Shown: positions 1 through 12,013 of the stretch, in pieces
Numbering within the stretch: the first letter of the stretch is position 1
Layout of the letters: every line of letters begins with the position of its first letter
Origin: Psychromonas ingrahamii 37
GTDB taxonomy: Bacteria > Pseudomonadota > Gammaproteobacteria > Enterobacterales > Psychromonadaceae
Assembly (NCBI RefSeq): GCF_000015285.1
Contig: NC_008709.1
Location: 2,604,001 to 2,668,000, forward strand
DNA length: 64,000 bases
Direction of reading: 5' to 3'
Position numbers and translations under genes: made by a program
Notes under the pieces: model-generated
Seen by the model: only the letters and a program-made list of their open reading frames with translations
The model's database searches: none
Told to the model about the DNA's origin: nothing

Positions 1-40
1 ATGACGCACATTCGGCCATTATCTGGATCAGGCATTTATG

Positions 41-67
41 ATGAAAACTCGGCTCTCGGGTTTTCAT
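41..67. terminator. Stem-loop after the DUF2589-type gene
   Basis: Eleven-base arms ATGAAAACTCG (41-51) and CGGGTTTTCAT (57-67) pair with one T-G wobble around a five-base loop, 13 bases past the stop codon of the minus-strand gene. There is no clear T-run, so this is either a weak terminator or a 3'-end stabilising hairpin. Confidence 0.4.
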
Positions 68-79
68 AATGACCCATCT

Positions 80-1006
80 TTAATTTCCTGTTGGTTGAGC
101 AACTATTGCATCTTCCAAAATACCCAATAGTTTTTCCATACCTGCTGGTATTTCATCCTGGGAAATCTTAATCTTCACACCAAGTTGATAGGTTTTATCA
201 ACTTTACTGCCCTGTCTGCTAGTTCTTTGATAAGAAGCATTAACCTTGAAGTTAACCGATGAACTATATTTAACTTGAGCACTGGATTTTGCAAAAAGTG
301 ATGTGATCACCCCAGAGCCGCCGCTCGCACTCCCCGATGTACTGGAGTTATATCCAAAACTCGTCGATCCTTTAAACTCAGAACCAACATTTGTAAACTC
401 CATCGACGTTATTTTCGCATTGAAATTAATTTCCCCCTCTTCAACTCTAATAAACGGAATGGGTAACATTGTTAAAATAGGCACTTCCAACTGCATCTCA
501 GCAAAGACAGCCGGCACCGCATCTTTATCTTCAGTTGTAACAGTTACCGCAAGTCCTGTACCACCAGCAACAGAAACGGTAGTACTTCCATCATAACCAC
601 TGCCAGCATTGGTCACATTAATCGCTGTTACTGCACCACTGCCATTAACTGTCGCTGTTGCTCTGGCATCAGTCCCGACGCCTGCAATAGTCACTGCAGC
701 ACCTTCGGTATAACCAGAGCCCCCATTAGTAACGGCAATACCTGTAATTCTACCTTTGATAGCCGCTTCATAGGGCGAGACCATTTTAGGATATTTAAAA
801 TTAACGTAAACGGGTGTTCCAGGCGTCACTTCACCCGTTGTCTCATCCTCAGAATCCGGCGTAAAGCCGACTGATTTTATAAAATCAACGGTTGAAAGAG
901 CCGCCTGAGCCTGCGCATCTACTATCGCGCCCAGCGGCCCTCCGATCATGCTTTGAAAATCGATACTTGAAAGTTCCTGTCCTGGGGAATAATTTGAAAT
1001 AGCCAT
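80..1006 (-). CDS. DUF2589-family protein with Gly-rich repeat insert
   Basis: The 308-residue protein matches what I remember of the DUF2589 family: an N-terminal block containing QELSSIDFQSMIGGPLGA and VDAQAQAA, and a later block with VPILTMLPIPFIRVE. No function is known for the family to my knowledge. Between these blocks (roughly residues 85-165) sit two related units containing NGGSGYTEG and NAGSGYDGS, a beta-type Gly-rich repeat style common in phage and surface proteins. The start was set at 1006 because GAGGAAAG precedes that ATG and the family sequence begins there; the reading frame continues upstream without support. The C-terminal part is Ser/Gly-rich and then basic. No signal peptide or membrane segment is visible. 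It stands alone, with a stem-loop behind it. Confidence 0.7.
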   Translation of the reverse strand: MAISNYSPGQELSSIDFQSMIGGPLGAIVDAQAQAALSTVDFIKSVGFTPDSEDETTGEVTPGTPVYVNFKYPKMVSPYEAAIKGRITGIAVTNGGSGYTEGAAVTIAGVGTDARATATVNGSGAVTAINVTNAGSGYDGSTTVSVAGGTGLAVTVTTEDKDAVPAVFAEMQLEVPILTMLPIPFIRVEEGEINFNAKITSMEFTNVGSEFKGSTSFGYNSSTSGSASGGSGVITSLFAKSSAQVKYSSSVNFKVNASYQRTSRQGSKVDKTYQLGVKIKISQDEIPAGMEKLLGILEDAIVAQPTGN

Positions 1007-1832
1007 AATACTTTCCTCGCATTTAACATTAACGCAAATCGAATGCTCTGCTGGTGCACTCCAATACGGTTTAAAATAAAAACTCAGTATTGATAACAAC
1101 AATCATCTTATTTCAGATAAAATCCGAATAGGATTATTGTTAAGTAACACCCTATAGAGCCTATAGAACCTAGAGGGCCTTACAAAGAGTATGGTACACT
1201 TACCAAGTAAGTAAAGATTATTTTTAGGGTTAGAAATACAAGTGAAAACAATATTAATAGTCAATTATACCGCCCCTAAAGGAGCAGACTTGTAAAGCCA
1301 AGTTGACCAGCCCCTTACCGGAGATGATAGATATGTTAAACGATATGTTGGATACAGATACCCAAGAATGAACTTATTTAGCTAAGAAGATGAGAGCTCA
1401 CTTGTGTGGCATGGTTTGGGCAGCATAGTTTGGACAACTTCTTATATAAAAGTGATTTTAATAAGAATGAACTGAGCATTAGCTGCCTTATTTTTCACTT
1501 TTCAAACGGCTACAAAAATTAGCATTTCGTTGAAAACTACAGAGTAATATTTAGGAATCCAATGTCTATTGTATTGTTTATGGTTAGTGACTCGAACTCC
1601 AAGAAAATATTATTGGCAGTAGAGGTAACAGTACAGTGGCTCAGTTTAATTAATAAGGCGCCTTAGAAACTAAAAATAAGTGACTAAATTAACTTAGGCA
1701 CTACTGATGATTATATTCGGGGAAAAGCGAGCATAACTGAGTCGAATTTAATGGAACAGATTACTATCTCACAGGTAAATACAAAAAAGAACTCTGATTG
1801 CTCGCTTTTTTGTCATGTTCAAAACCACTTTT
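1007..1832. other. Non-coding gap
   Basis: No supported gene is seen in these 826 bases. Three imperfect 9-base units (CCTATAGAG, CCTATAGAA, CCTAGAGGG) stand in tandem at 1151-1177. Near the right edge, A6G (1783-1789) and CT6 (1805-1811) could pair as a weak terminator for the minus-strand EAL gene. The rest is AT-rich and unremarkable. Confidence 0.5.
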
Positions 1833-2576
1833 TCAGGCTGAATATTCCGCACAAAATTCAATAAATGCATTTAAATTCATTGGCTTAGCGATAAAATAAC
1901 CCTGCGCTGTATCACACCCAATGCTCTTCATTGTATCCCAATCCTCCTGTGTCTCCACACCCTCGGCAGTGCTATTAACAAGTAGCTTTCGCGCCATGTT
2001 GATGCTCGACTCAACGATGATTCGTAGCGACTGATTAGTGGCGACGTCCTTCACAAAAGACTGGTCTATTTTTAGTTCATTGAAGGCAATCCGCGTGAGC
2101 TGCTGCATGCTGGCGTAGCCCGTGCCGTAGTCGTCGATAGAAAGACCGAAACCGTGCATGCGCAATCTTGCCAAATTTTCCAAGGCAGGGGCAACCTCGG
2201 TCATCGCTGCTGACTCGGTGATTTCAAGAATGATTTTAGTCGGATCAACGCCGGCATCCCGCACCACCTGAGTAATTCTTTTTGCCAGCGTAATATCGCT
2301 GAGTGAGGTCAATGATAGATTGACCGAAATTGTCATCCCATAACCCTGATCCTGTAATAAATGGCACGCAACCGTCGCTTTCTCCAGCATCAGAAATGTC
2401 AGTTCGTCTATCTCGCTGCTCTGTTCAAGCAAATGGATAAATGCATAAGGCGTGATCACCCCGTGCTCTGAATGTAGCCACCGCGCCAGCGCCTCAGCAC
2501 CGATAATACGACCCGTTTTAAAATCTACTTTTGGCTGAAAAAATGGCTCAAATTGTTTCGCGCGCACACCGATCAT
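1833..2576 (-). CDS. EAL-domain c-di-GMP phosphodiesterase (separated from its receiver)
   Basis: This is essentially one EAL domain, which hydrolyses c-di-GMP to pGpG. Visible motifs are FFQPKVD, the EALAR signature, NLSL, EITES, DDYGTGYASM, KIDQSFV and AEGVET, so the catalytic set looks complete. Its ATG (2576-2574) overlaps the TAA of the preceding receiver gene as TAATG. Continuing the EAL frame upstream of that ATG gives SLDEI directly before MIGVRAKQFEPFFQPK, which reads like the normal linker of a one-piece receiver-EAL protein of the RocR/VieA type. A frameshift split, or translational re-initiation, is therefore likely. It closes a kinase-receiver-EAL operon. Confidence 0.85.
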   Translation of the reverse strand: MIGVRAKQFEPFFQPKVDFKTGRIIGAEALARWLHSEHGVITPYAFIHLLEQSSEIDELTFLMLEKATVACHLLQDQGYGMTISVNLSLTSLSDITLAKRITQVVRDAGVDPTKIILEITESAAMTEVAPALENLARLRMHGFGLSIDDYGTGYASMQQLTRIAFNELKIDQSFVKDVATNQSLRIIVESSINMARKLLVNSTAEGVETQEDWDTMKSIGCDTAQGYFIAKPMNLNAFIEFCAEYSA

Positions 2577-3043
2577 TATTTCATCAAGACTGAAAACAGG
2601 TGCACCATGTTAGTATCGGTCACTGCTTGCTGCAATTTAACTTCCGTAGACAACATAGATTTAGAAATCAGTAATTCAAGTTGTGCAACGGTGATCGGTT
2701 TCTCTACAACACCGATAAGACGAATATCATAAGCGAGTGACATCTTTGCCACTGAAGCCAGCAATGCGCGGTCCAGCTGACTGAGTATAATGATCGAGGT
2801 TGCCACTTTTTCCTGACCTAAATGTCGCAAAAATTCCATGCCATCCATTTCCGGCATATCCATATCACAAATAACAATATCCACTGGCCTGGCATCTGAC
2901 TCATGCAGCAGATTAAGCGCCTGCCTGCCATTTTCTGCATCGCAGATTGCAGTCACACCCACAGAACGCAACATGTTGACAACCATCCGCCGTTGAAAGC
3001 TATCGTCCTCTACAACCAGAATATTAAGTTCACTCGCTTTCAT
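2576..3043 (-). CDS. Response regulator receiver (N-terminal part of a REC-EAL protein)
   Basis: A CheY-like receiver of about 125 residues: acidic pocket VVEDD (residues 10-14), phospho-acceptor D60 in VICDMDMPEMDG, and conserved K in VEKPI. After it come about 30 linker residues and then a stop. It is probably phosphorylated by the hybrid kinase encoded immediately upstream, whose last 14 bases overlap this gene. In one-piece relatives the receiver controls an attached EAL domain; here that domain is encoded by the next gene in another frame. Alone, the receiver could still act in trans. Confidence 0.85.
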   Translation of the reverse strand: MKASELNILVVEDDSFQRRMVVNMLRSVGVTAICDAENGRQALNLLHESDARPVDIVICDMDMPEMDGMEFLRHLGQEKVATSIIILSQLDRALLASVAKMSLAYDIRLIGVVEKPITVAQLELLISKSMLSTEVKLQQAVTDTNMVHLFSVLMK

Positions 3044-5678
3044 CCGCCTCTCCTTTCGAGTCTGTTAATGTAGCCAAATAGCTATCAAATCGTTCGAATG
3101 CATCATGCAGTTCGGTCATTCTTGTTCGTGCACCGTCTATATTTCCTTCCATTGCAGTCTGTTCGATCGTTGCATACGCACTTGCCATCTCGGTGGCGCC
3201 CACCATCAGGCAACTACCTTTAATGCGGTGGGCGGTATACTGCACACTGAGAGGATCACCCTGCACTAACATCTCAATCAATTTGCCGCGGTCAGCGCTA
3301 ATGTATTGCTGAAAATCATACAGCACTTGAATCTGCTCGGCGCTGTCCGGCACAACCTTGCTAAGCTCGGCATAATCGATAGGGCCTTTAGTCTCACCGC
3401 CAGCATAAGCGGTGAATTGATTCTTCTCTGGTGCAGGGATCGACAGCCACTTGGCCAGCATCGTTTTTAATAGTGTCATACCGCTAAGTTTGACCAATAG
3501 TCCATCCATCCCGGCATCCTCACAAAACTGCCCTTCCTCAATGCGCGCATTGGCCGTCCACGCAATGATTGGGGTGCGTGGAAGTATTTCCTCCATTTCT
3601 ATCTTGCGAACCGCTCGTGCAAAGGAATAACCATCCATTTCCGGCATATGACAGTCAGTGATAACCAGCGCAAAGTGCCCTGCCCTCCACTTTGACAATG
3701 CGACCAGCCCATCCTCAGCCGTCTCAACTCGTAAACCAAGCAACGTGATCTGGCGCGCCAGCAGGTCGCGATTGATAGGATGATCATCTACCGCCAATAT
3801 CATCGGTGCATCCTCGCGGTTGTCAAACAGTGGCCTTATCTTCTTCTGCTCAACGACAGGGACTGGCGTTGGTAATGCCTCGCCGGGCGCCGCAGAAATG
3901 GGCAGAATCACGGTAATGCTAAAAATGGCACCCAGCCCTGGCTCACTGACCAGTTCGATCTTCCCATCCAGAAATTCTGCCAGATGCAGACAGATCGACA
4001 GTCCTAGTCCAGTTCCACCATATTGGCGGGCGGTATCTGCACTCTCCTGTTGGAAGCGTTCAAACAATTTTGGCTGAACAATCTTGGGGATGCCCACACC
4101 GGTGTCCTTGACAAAAAAACGTATCCGCTCACCGCTCTCAAGTTGCTCTAAGAGTTCAGCGCACAGCTCGATTTCTCCTTGTTCGGTAAATTTGAGCGCA
4201 TTGCTGACAAAGTTGTTCAGTACCTGCGAAAGGCGAAGCGGGTCGACAATATGCGCAGCGCTGAGTTGGGAATCGGCATGCTGCCACAACTTCAAATTTT
4301 TAGCACTGGCGACATGTGAATAGGTATTGACCACCTCTTGTAGCAGCATGGGAATTGAGGTCGATTGTGGAGAAAGGATTAATTTTCCATCTTGAATTTT
4401 TGACCAATCGAGAATGTCGTTGACAATTCGTAACAGATTTCTGGCAGAGTCCCACGCTGCTTTCAGTATTGGCTCCTGCTCGTGATCAAGCGGCGACATA
4501 GAAAGCACCTCGAGCATGCCCAGCATTCCGGCAAGAGGAGTACGTATCTCATGACTCATAGTGGCAAGGAATGAATCCTTGGCTTGACTAACTTGTTCTG
4601 CTGTTTCCTTGGCAGCAATCAGTTGTTGTTCGTGTTGTTGACGCACGCTGATATCACGCACCGTACAAAAGAACCGGTGTGTTTCACTAAGATGCATTTC
4701 ATTGATAGACAAATCAAGTGGAAAAGTACTGCCATCCTTACGTTTACCCACCACCTTGCGACTGATGCCGGTAGTATTCGTTATTCCCGTATCCAGATGG
4801 CGTTTAAGATAATCATTGTGCTCGCTATAATCAGGTTCCGGCATTAAGATATTGACGCTGCCGCCCACCACCTCTTCGCTTTTATAGCCAAAGATGCGTT
4901 CAGCGGCAGGATTGAAACTTTGCACTATGCACTGCGCATCGATAGTAATCAGACCATCCAACATATGATCTATAACGCTAGATAAGTGTTTTTCTGACAT
5001 GACAGCTTTAAGTATCTCGCGATGCACTCGGCGCACCAATGGCAAAAAGATAAGCAGAGTGAGCAGCAAGATGACTGAAATCTGCGTGGCCATAATAATT
5101 TTCTGCTGATCGCGTAGGTCGGCCAGACCAGCCTCGCCTTCACGCTGATACTGATTAGTTATATCATTTAAGTTATTAAGCAATACTCCACTGCTAGCAT
5201 GAATATAGCGAATGTCTGGATTAGCGATGGTTAACTTGTTGTCAGAAGTATTAATCAAGGAACGGGCAGCCTCAATATAATCACTCACGCCCTTATCCAC
5301 ACTATGTGGTGGTTCAAACATCATCCGCTTGATCTCACTCGAGGGGTCACCGAATAATCCTATAGCTTGATCCCCATAAAGCAGACTCTGGTGGGACTTT
5401 TCTATTAAATTGCACACTTCCAATAGTCTGTGACGTAAGTTTTGTCGTTCTTCAGGATAACTTATAAGATTACTGCTGATATCGGCAATGCTCTGAGAAA
5501 GCATACGCTGTCGACCACTGACATTGATCAAAGCACTGTTTTTTTGGTTGGTCTTAATAACGCCATCTGCAACCATGTAACTACCAAAGATGAGCAGTAC
5601 AAGTACCAGACAGGCCACCAAGCCAGCGGTGATCAAAATTTTATAAACGTAGATACTTTGTGTTTTTTTATCACCCAT
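3030..5678 (-). CDS. Hybrid sensor histidine kinase (PilJ/NarX-type sensor, PAS, HisKA, HATPase, REC, HPt)
   Basis: An 882-residue inner-membrane kinase with a complete phosphorelay. TM1 spans about residues 13-35 and TM2 about 196-215. The periplasmic part begins NVSGRQRMLSQSIA, the PilJ/NarX-type sensor motif. A PAS domain (about 225-345) has FNPAAERIFGY. HisKA carries H376 in SHEIRTPL, the ATPase has DTGVGIP and GTGLGLSI, the receiver has D675 in TDCHMPEMDG, and a C-terminal HPt has H817 in AHRIKGSC. AGGAAA precedes the start. The 3' end overlaps the receiver gene, and the order kinase, receiver, EAL resembles the Vibrio VieSA layout. The ligand cannot be told from the sequence. Confidence 0.92.
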   Translation of the reverse strand: MGDKKTQSIYVYKILITAGLVACLVLVLLIFGSYMVADGVIKTNQKNSALINVSGRQRMLSQSIADISSNLISYPEERQNLRHRLLEVCNLIEKSHQSLLYGDQAIGLFGDPSSEIKRMMFEPPHSVDKGVSDYIEAARSLINTSDNKLTIANPDIRYIHASSGVLLNNLNDITNQYQREGEAGLADLRDQQKIIMATQISVILLLTLLIFLPLVRRVHREILKAVMSEKHLSSVIDHMLDGLITIDAQCIVQSFNPAAERIFGYKSEEVVGGSVNILMPEPDYSEHNDYLKRHLDTGITNTTGISRKVVGKRKDGSTFPLDLSINEMHLSETHRFFCTVRDISVRQQHEQQLIAAKETAEQVSQAKDSFLATMSHEIRTPLAGMLGMLEVLSMSPLDHEQEPILKAAWDSARNLLRIVNDILDWSKIQDGKLILSPQSTSIPMLLQEVVNTYSHVASAKNLKLWQHADSQLSAAHIVDPLRLSQVLNNFVSNALKFTEQGEIELCAELLEQLESGERIRFFVKDTGVGIPKIVQPKLFERFQQESADTARQYGGTGLGLSICLHLAEFLDGKIELVSEPGLGAIFSITVILPISAAPGEALPTPVPVVEQKKIRPLFDNREDAPMILAVDDHPINRDLLARQITLLGLRVETAEDGLVALSKWRAGHFALVITDCHMPEMDGYSFARAVRKIEMEEILPRTPIIAWTANARIEEGQFCEDAGMDGLLVKLSGMTLLKTMLAKWLSIPAPEKNQFTAYAGGETKGPIDYAELSKVVPDSAEQIQVLYDFQQYISADRGKLIEMLVQGDPLSVQYTAHRIKGSCLMVGATEMASAYATIEQTAMEGNIDGARTRMTELHDAFERFDSYLATLTDSKGEADESE

Positions 5679-6735
5679 AGTGTATTTCCTAGCCCTTGAT
5701 TATTGTACGAAAATTCTGTATCAGAATATTGCCAAAATAATTGAGTAGAATAATGCCTTTCTTGCGTCCCTGACGACTATTAAGTACTGGTGCACCATAA
5801 CAAATGATTGATTTATAAGGAATATCCCGCTTCTAGTGCTCCATTTAATATAAAATAAATTGCAGCGATTGATATCCACTTTATCAGTAAATCGGATCGT
5901 AAAACAGATGGGCTAGGTTGGTATTAAAGCGATTAACAGGCAAGTGAACGCGTCATTAACGGCATTTAATTTACTAAAAATTGAAGAGCGAACAGAGAAA
6001 TCAACCAGCAAGCCCGCGGTGATATCAATCGCACTTAGAAACGTCGAAAATTCAATCAACATTTGATCGACAGGATTTTTAACGAGTAAATATTATACCT
6101 ACGTTGTCATTAAGTATCAATTACTTATAATCATATAGCGATGACGGGGCTATTACATCATAAAACTTTCCAGACTGTTGAAATAAGTAATAGCGTTATT
6201 AAGTTTGTTGTTTTTGCCTTTGCTTGTAGGGGTTTTTCAACATGACTTACATACAAACCTGCTCAGCAGTTATTTGAACTACGCTTTATAACTGGAATAC
6301 TTTTGAGTATTCAGTCTATGTATGTGAAATAATTTTCCTTAGACAAGAGATGCTTGTTAAATAATGGCGAGAGCATCGTAACAAATTGCATAAAAAAATT
6401 AATTAACAAGGACAAAATATGGCGGGTTATTTCGCTTCGTTCTATTTAGCCAATCAAATTTTGCCTATTATTAATGCATTAAAGTTCACCCTATATTTTG
6501 AACTATAGAGATTACAAATAAAGGGGCTTAATGTTTTATGCGATCCTATTTTCAAAATATCCATGTTTTTTCCTATCAGATCAATAGGAATTAATTATTT
6601 TACATTTAAATTAGAATGATCAAATATACGTAGAGTATATAAACAGGTATAAAATCTTTTCGACTACAAAAAGAAGAAAAAAAATCAGTTAAACAATGAT
6701 CTGCAGTGAAATGCTAGAATTTAAAATGGAAGCGT
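5679..6735. other. Non-coding gap with one possible tiny ORF
   Basis: No conventional gene is seen. A 29-codon frame at 6419-6508 (+), beginning MAGYFASFYLANQI, has AAGGA seven bases before its ATG and a hydrophobic composition. With no recognised relative it remains only a possibility. The remainder is AT-rich. Confidence 0.4.
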
Positions 6736-6970
6736 ATGACTCAAAAAGGTCATTATACAATGGTTTCTAGTGATTATTACGAAGGTAAGTGAGTCGTAAT
6801 CTGAATGAATTCTTACCTCAAATTGAAGTATGGCAGCATGCAACTGCAACTGGCGAATTTTGCCCTGCAGTTGGAGACTCGGTAAAAAAACACTGCCGGT
6901 AAATACCGCTGCTGAGCAGATGACTGAGCGTGTAGGTAATTACATTACTATCAACGAAATTTTAAGCTGA
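6736..6970 (+). pseudogene. Decayed small gene of unknown function
   Basis: Protein-like sequence is spread over three frames. An ATG at 6736 gives MTQKGHYTMVSSDYYEGK and then a stop. A second frame continues with SRNLNEFLPQIEVWQHA and ATGEFCPAVGDSVKK. After the A-run near 6885 a third frame gives TLPVNTAAEQMTERVG and NYITINEILS, ending in TGA at 6968-6970. A strong terminator follows 13 bases later, as expected behind a real gene. I read it as a former protein of about 75-80 residues with at least two frameshifts. I do not recognise the family, and a sequencing error could account for one shift. Confidence 0.45.
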
Positions 6971-6982
6971 TAGGCTAGAATT

Positions 6983-7010
6983 AAAAAAGCAGGGAATTCC
7001 CTGCTTTTTT
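6983..7010. terminator. Bidirectional Rho-independent terminator
   Basis: A perfect palindrome: AAAAAAGCAGGG, AATT, then CCCTGCTTTTTT. The GC-rich stem is flanked by an A-run and a T-run, so it can work in both directions. It sits 13 bases behind the decayed small gene. Confidence 0.85.
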
Positions 7011-7291
7011 GTTCAAAAAAGTATCGGTAGCCAAACCTTTTAGGTTAATTGCTAAGTGCTAACTTCAACCCGGAATAATGAAATTTCACTGTCGTTTAAA
7101 AAACATGATTTAAAAACAATATTTAAAATCATAATGTTATATATTTTCGTATAAAGTACAGTTAATTACGTATGTCCAGCTCTGTGCCTAGGAAGTCTGA
7201 TAACAGGCAGCTCTGTCACAATTGTGTTTTGACAAGACGAATTGTAATCCAAAGTGGTTACTTTAAGTAATCATGTTGTGCCATTAACTAA

Positions 7292-9502
<2,211 letters not shown>

Positions 9503-9521
9503 TTTTTGAGCATAGCTCCCT

Positions 9522-9543
9522 ACGGCGCAGATCACTGCGCCGT
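9522..9543 (+). terminator. Hairpin behind katG
   Basis: ACGGCGCAG and CTGCGCCGT form a perfect 9-bp stem with an ATCA loop, 20 bases after the katG stop. No T-run follows, so it may mainly protect the 3' end, with a second hairpin downstream doing the terminating. Confidence 0.55.
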
Positions 9544-9623
9544 GGGGATAATAAAAAGCACTTGAATATATTATCCTAAAGCCCATCTCTTAACTAAAAA
9601 ATACGCTACAAAGATCGAAAAAT

Positions 9624-9658
9624 GGGGTCATGTTTGCACATAAACCCCGTTTTTTTTT
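9624..9658 (+). terminator. Rho-independent terminator downstream of katG
   Basis: GGGG (9624-9627) and CCCC (9645-9648) enclose a region with inner ATGT/ACAT pairing, followed by G and nine or more Ts. It lies between convergent katG and the minus-strand PHP gene and is oriented to stop katG transcription. Confidence 0.65.
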
Positions 9659-9725
9659 ATCCTCTTCAGAACACTTCAACTTTCTGCTTAGTGCGCTTTA
9701 AAACTATTCGAATGCGACTGAACCC

Positions 9726-11999
9726 TCAGAATTGTGCTTTATCAACCATTTTCAGCCATATTGGGTTTGAAAAAGCTTTCTTTTCCTTCTTATCTTCTAC
9801 GACTAAACTTACCCAGCCTGATTTTTGTGGCAGATCAAATACGACCGATACCTTATCGCCCGATAGCGTCTGCTCACTGATCACACCATCATTGCCGATT
9901 AACTGCACCGACTTAAGCCCATTAACCGATAGCAGGTCAAAATTGATTGATTTCTGCTGATTTTTAGCCAGCTTTATGGTGTCGCCAAACATAACGTCTT
10001 GTGGGTATATTACGGGGCCAAATGACACATAAGCACGGCCATTTTTCATTGCCTGAGCAAATGCTTTAGCGTTTGGTTTACTCCCTGTATAGACAAACAT
10101 ACGGTTAAGACCGGTTGTTTGATTCCAGACATCATGTGTGTCAGAACCGGCAGTATAGTAGTAAGGTAAACCTTCAGACCATAGCTGACGTGCTTTCTCA
10201 ATCGCTTTTTTATAATCCACTACTGCATTTATCTCGATCAGATCAATGCTTGGATCAAAGCCACCGGGTGCCGTATTTTTCTCCAGGCTGCTCAGATAAC
10301 CATAAGGAATATAGGGATGGTTAGAAGCGACTACGCTTGCTCCCATACGGCGGGCATCTTTAATAATGCTGTGAATATCATCCACACCCGGATCCACCGA
10401 TAACTGCGCGCCAATCTCAACAGGGAAGACATTAAAATGTCCCCACGACGGTGAGATTTCTATCGATGGAATAAAGGGTACACCACGCTTATCCGATAGC
10501 GCTTTAATAACCACATTGTTTTTTGTTGAGTCATGGTCACTCACAAAAGTAACATTAAGACCGGCTGCCAGTTGTGAACGCACCAGATACTCAGGTGACG
10601 TCAACCCTTCCAAGACATCGGCATGATGATGCAGATCACCCGCGTACCAACCTTGTTGCGTTGGATAAGTACTGACTGGGATTGCGCTGGCCAGGTTGGT
10701 TGTTTTATTGGGTACAATGCTGGCATCAAGCAACACAGGTTTAGCTAAAAAATTATCACCAGCAGAGACTTTAAGCTGATAATCACCGGGGGCCAAGGTA
10801 AATTTGGCCTGCCCGATACTGTCTAACTGGGTGAAGAATGTTTTCGCACCAAAAAATTCAATCAGCGGTTTATTACCTTTTTCAATCTGAATTTTAGCGT
10901 CTAATGCAGACTTTGTCTGTGCATCCGTCACCTGGATATTGACTTCGCCCGGGGATAAAAGGTCAGCGAAAGAAAGTGTTTGCGACTCATTATTTTTGAT
11001 AGTGATGTCATGCTTTGTACTGTCTGAATAACCCTTACCCGCCGCGTATACCTGGTAATCTCCCACAGGCAAATCAATATTATACTCGCCATTCTGACCT
11101 ATTACCCAAATGTATGGCACGTCATCCTTAAGCACGACCACCGCCGGCTGATTGACAGACTTACCCTGTTGAGTTTTTACGCTGCCCGTCAACGTTCCCG
11201 CCTGCAGATTTTTACGCTCAATCTCAGCCTTAACCACCGGCGAAAGGTCGCCACTGGCCAGCACCTGATAATGAGCTTCAAAGGACATTGATTGTGATTT
11301 TTTCAGGCTATGTTTTGCATATAGATCCCGTGATTTGTATTTTAGTTCTGTCATATACGGCGCATGCAATGCAATTGCCCAATCCGCGCCATAGCCAACA
11401 AAACGGTCTGCTATCGGATTATCAACCACCGCTTCGTCTTTACCCGCATAACCCGGTACGGCAAACTTATAACCACCATCCGGCCATAATGTATAACCGG
11501 ATAACAGATCAGCGACTGCTTCACCTTCGTTGGTCATGGTGGTTTTAACATGAATAAGATCAGAGTCTGATGCCAGGCTATAAACAGTACTAATGACCAT
11601 CTTACCAAAATCGCGGGTAATCTTAACTATCGCCTCATCCTTACTGTCTTTAATGATCTCAACGTTTTGATAAGTGTTCGGCCAGCTTGACCAGTTATTT
11701 GGAATGAAATCAGCAAAGGCGACACGGTCATTACTTAAGGATCCATCCTTTTTAACATTGGCAATATCAACAATACAACCACGCGCTACACCCCAAGGAG
11801 GCGCAGAGCCAACCGCTAACGAAAAGGCCAATTTATTATTCCTGACGGTTAAGTCTTTCTCGGAAGTTGCATTACCGGCGGGGATAATAGTCTTACCCTG
11901 AATAATACTGACCGCTGCATGGCTCTGCGCCGTGGCAGCCAAACCAGAAGCTAACATAACGACACTCACAAGCAGGGTTTTACGAAATGATTTTATCAT
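9726..11999 (-). CDS. Secreted CehA/McbA-type PHP-domain metallohydrolase
   Basis: 757 residues with a cleavable signal peptide (about residues 1-28, ending SHAAV). The N-terminal half is beta-rich and includes carboxypeptidase-regulatory-like segments such as GEYNIDLPVGDYQVYAAG and GQAKFTLAPGDYQLKV. The C-terminal half is a PHP-type metal domain with GDLHHHAD, FVSDHDS, SNHPYIPYG and AGSDTHD, matching the CehA/McbA group of periplasmic metallohydrolases. PHP enzymes are phosphoesterases or related hydrolases; the substrate here is unknown. The gene is convergent with katG. Its Shine-Dalgarno (TAAGGT) sits at the foot of a long hairpin just upstream of the start. Confidence 0.82.
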   Translation of the reverse strand: MIKSFRKTLLVSVVMLASGLAATAQSHAAVSIIQGKTIIPAGNATSEKDLTVRNNKLAFSLAVGSAPPWGVARGCIVDIANVKKDGSLSNDRVAFADFIPNNWSSWPNTYQNVEIIKDSKDEAIVKITRDFGKMVISTVYSLASDSDLIHVKTTMTNEGEAVADLLSGYTLWPDGGYKFAVPGYAGKDEAVVDNPIADRFVGYGADWAIALHAPYMTELKYKSRDLYAKHSLKKSQSMSFEAHYQVLASGDLSPVVKAEIERKNLQAGTLTGSVKTQQGKSVNQPAVVVLKDDVPYIWVIGQNGEYNIDLPVGDYQVYAAGKGYSDSTKHDITIKNNESQTLSFADLLSPGEVNIQVTDAQTKSALDAKIQIEKGNKPLIEFFGAKTFFTQLDSIGQAKFTLAPGDYQLKVSAGDNFLAKPVLLDASIVPNKTTNLASAIPVSTYPTQQGWYAGDLHHHADVLEGLTSPEYLVRSQLAAGLNVTFVSDHDSTKNNVVIKALSDKRGVPFIPSIEISPSWGHFNVFPVEIGAQLSVDPGVDDIHSIIKDARRMGASVVASNHPYIPYGYLSSLEKNTAPGGFDPSIDLIEINAVVDYKKAIEKARQLWSEGLPYYYTAGSDTHDVWNQTTGLNRMFVYTGSKPNAKAFAQAMKNGRAYVSFGPVIYPQDVMFGDTIKLAKNQQKSINFDLLSVNGLKSVQLIGNDGVISEQTLSGDKVSVVFDLPQKSGWVSLVVEDKKEKKAFSNPIWLKMVDKAQF

Positions 12000-12013
12000 T
12001 ACTGTTTACCTTA

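Noticed and set aside
9622-9960. 112-codon plus-strand frame
   Set aside because: Starts within a terminator and lies antisense to the well-supported PHP gene.
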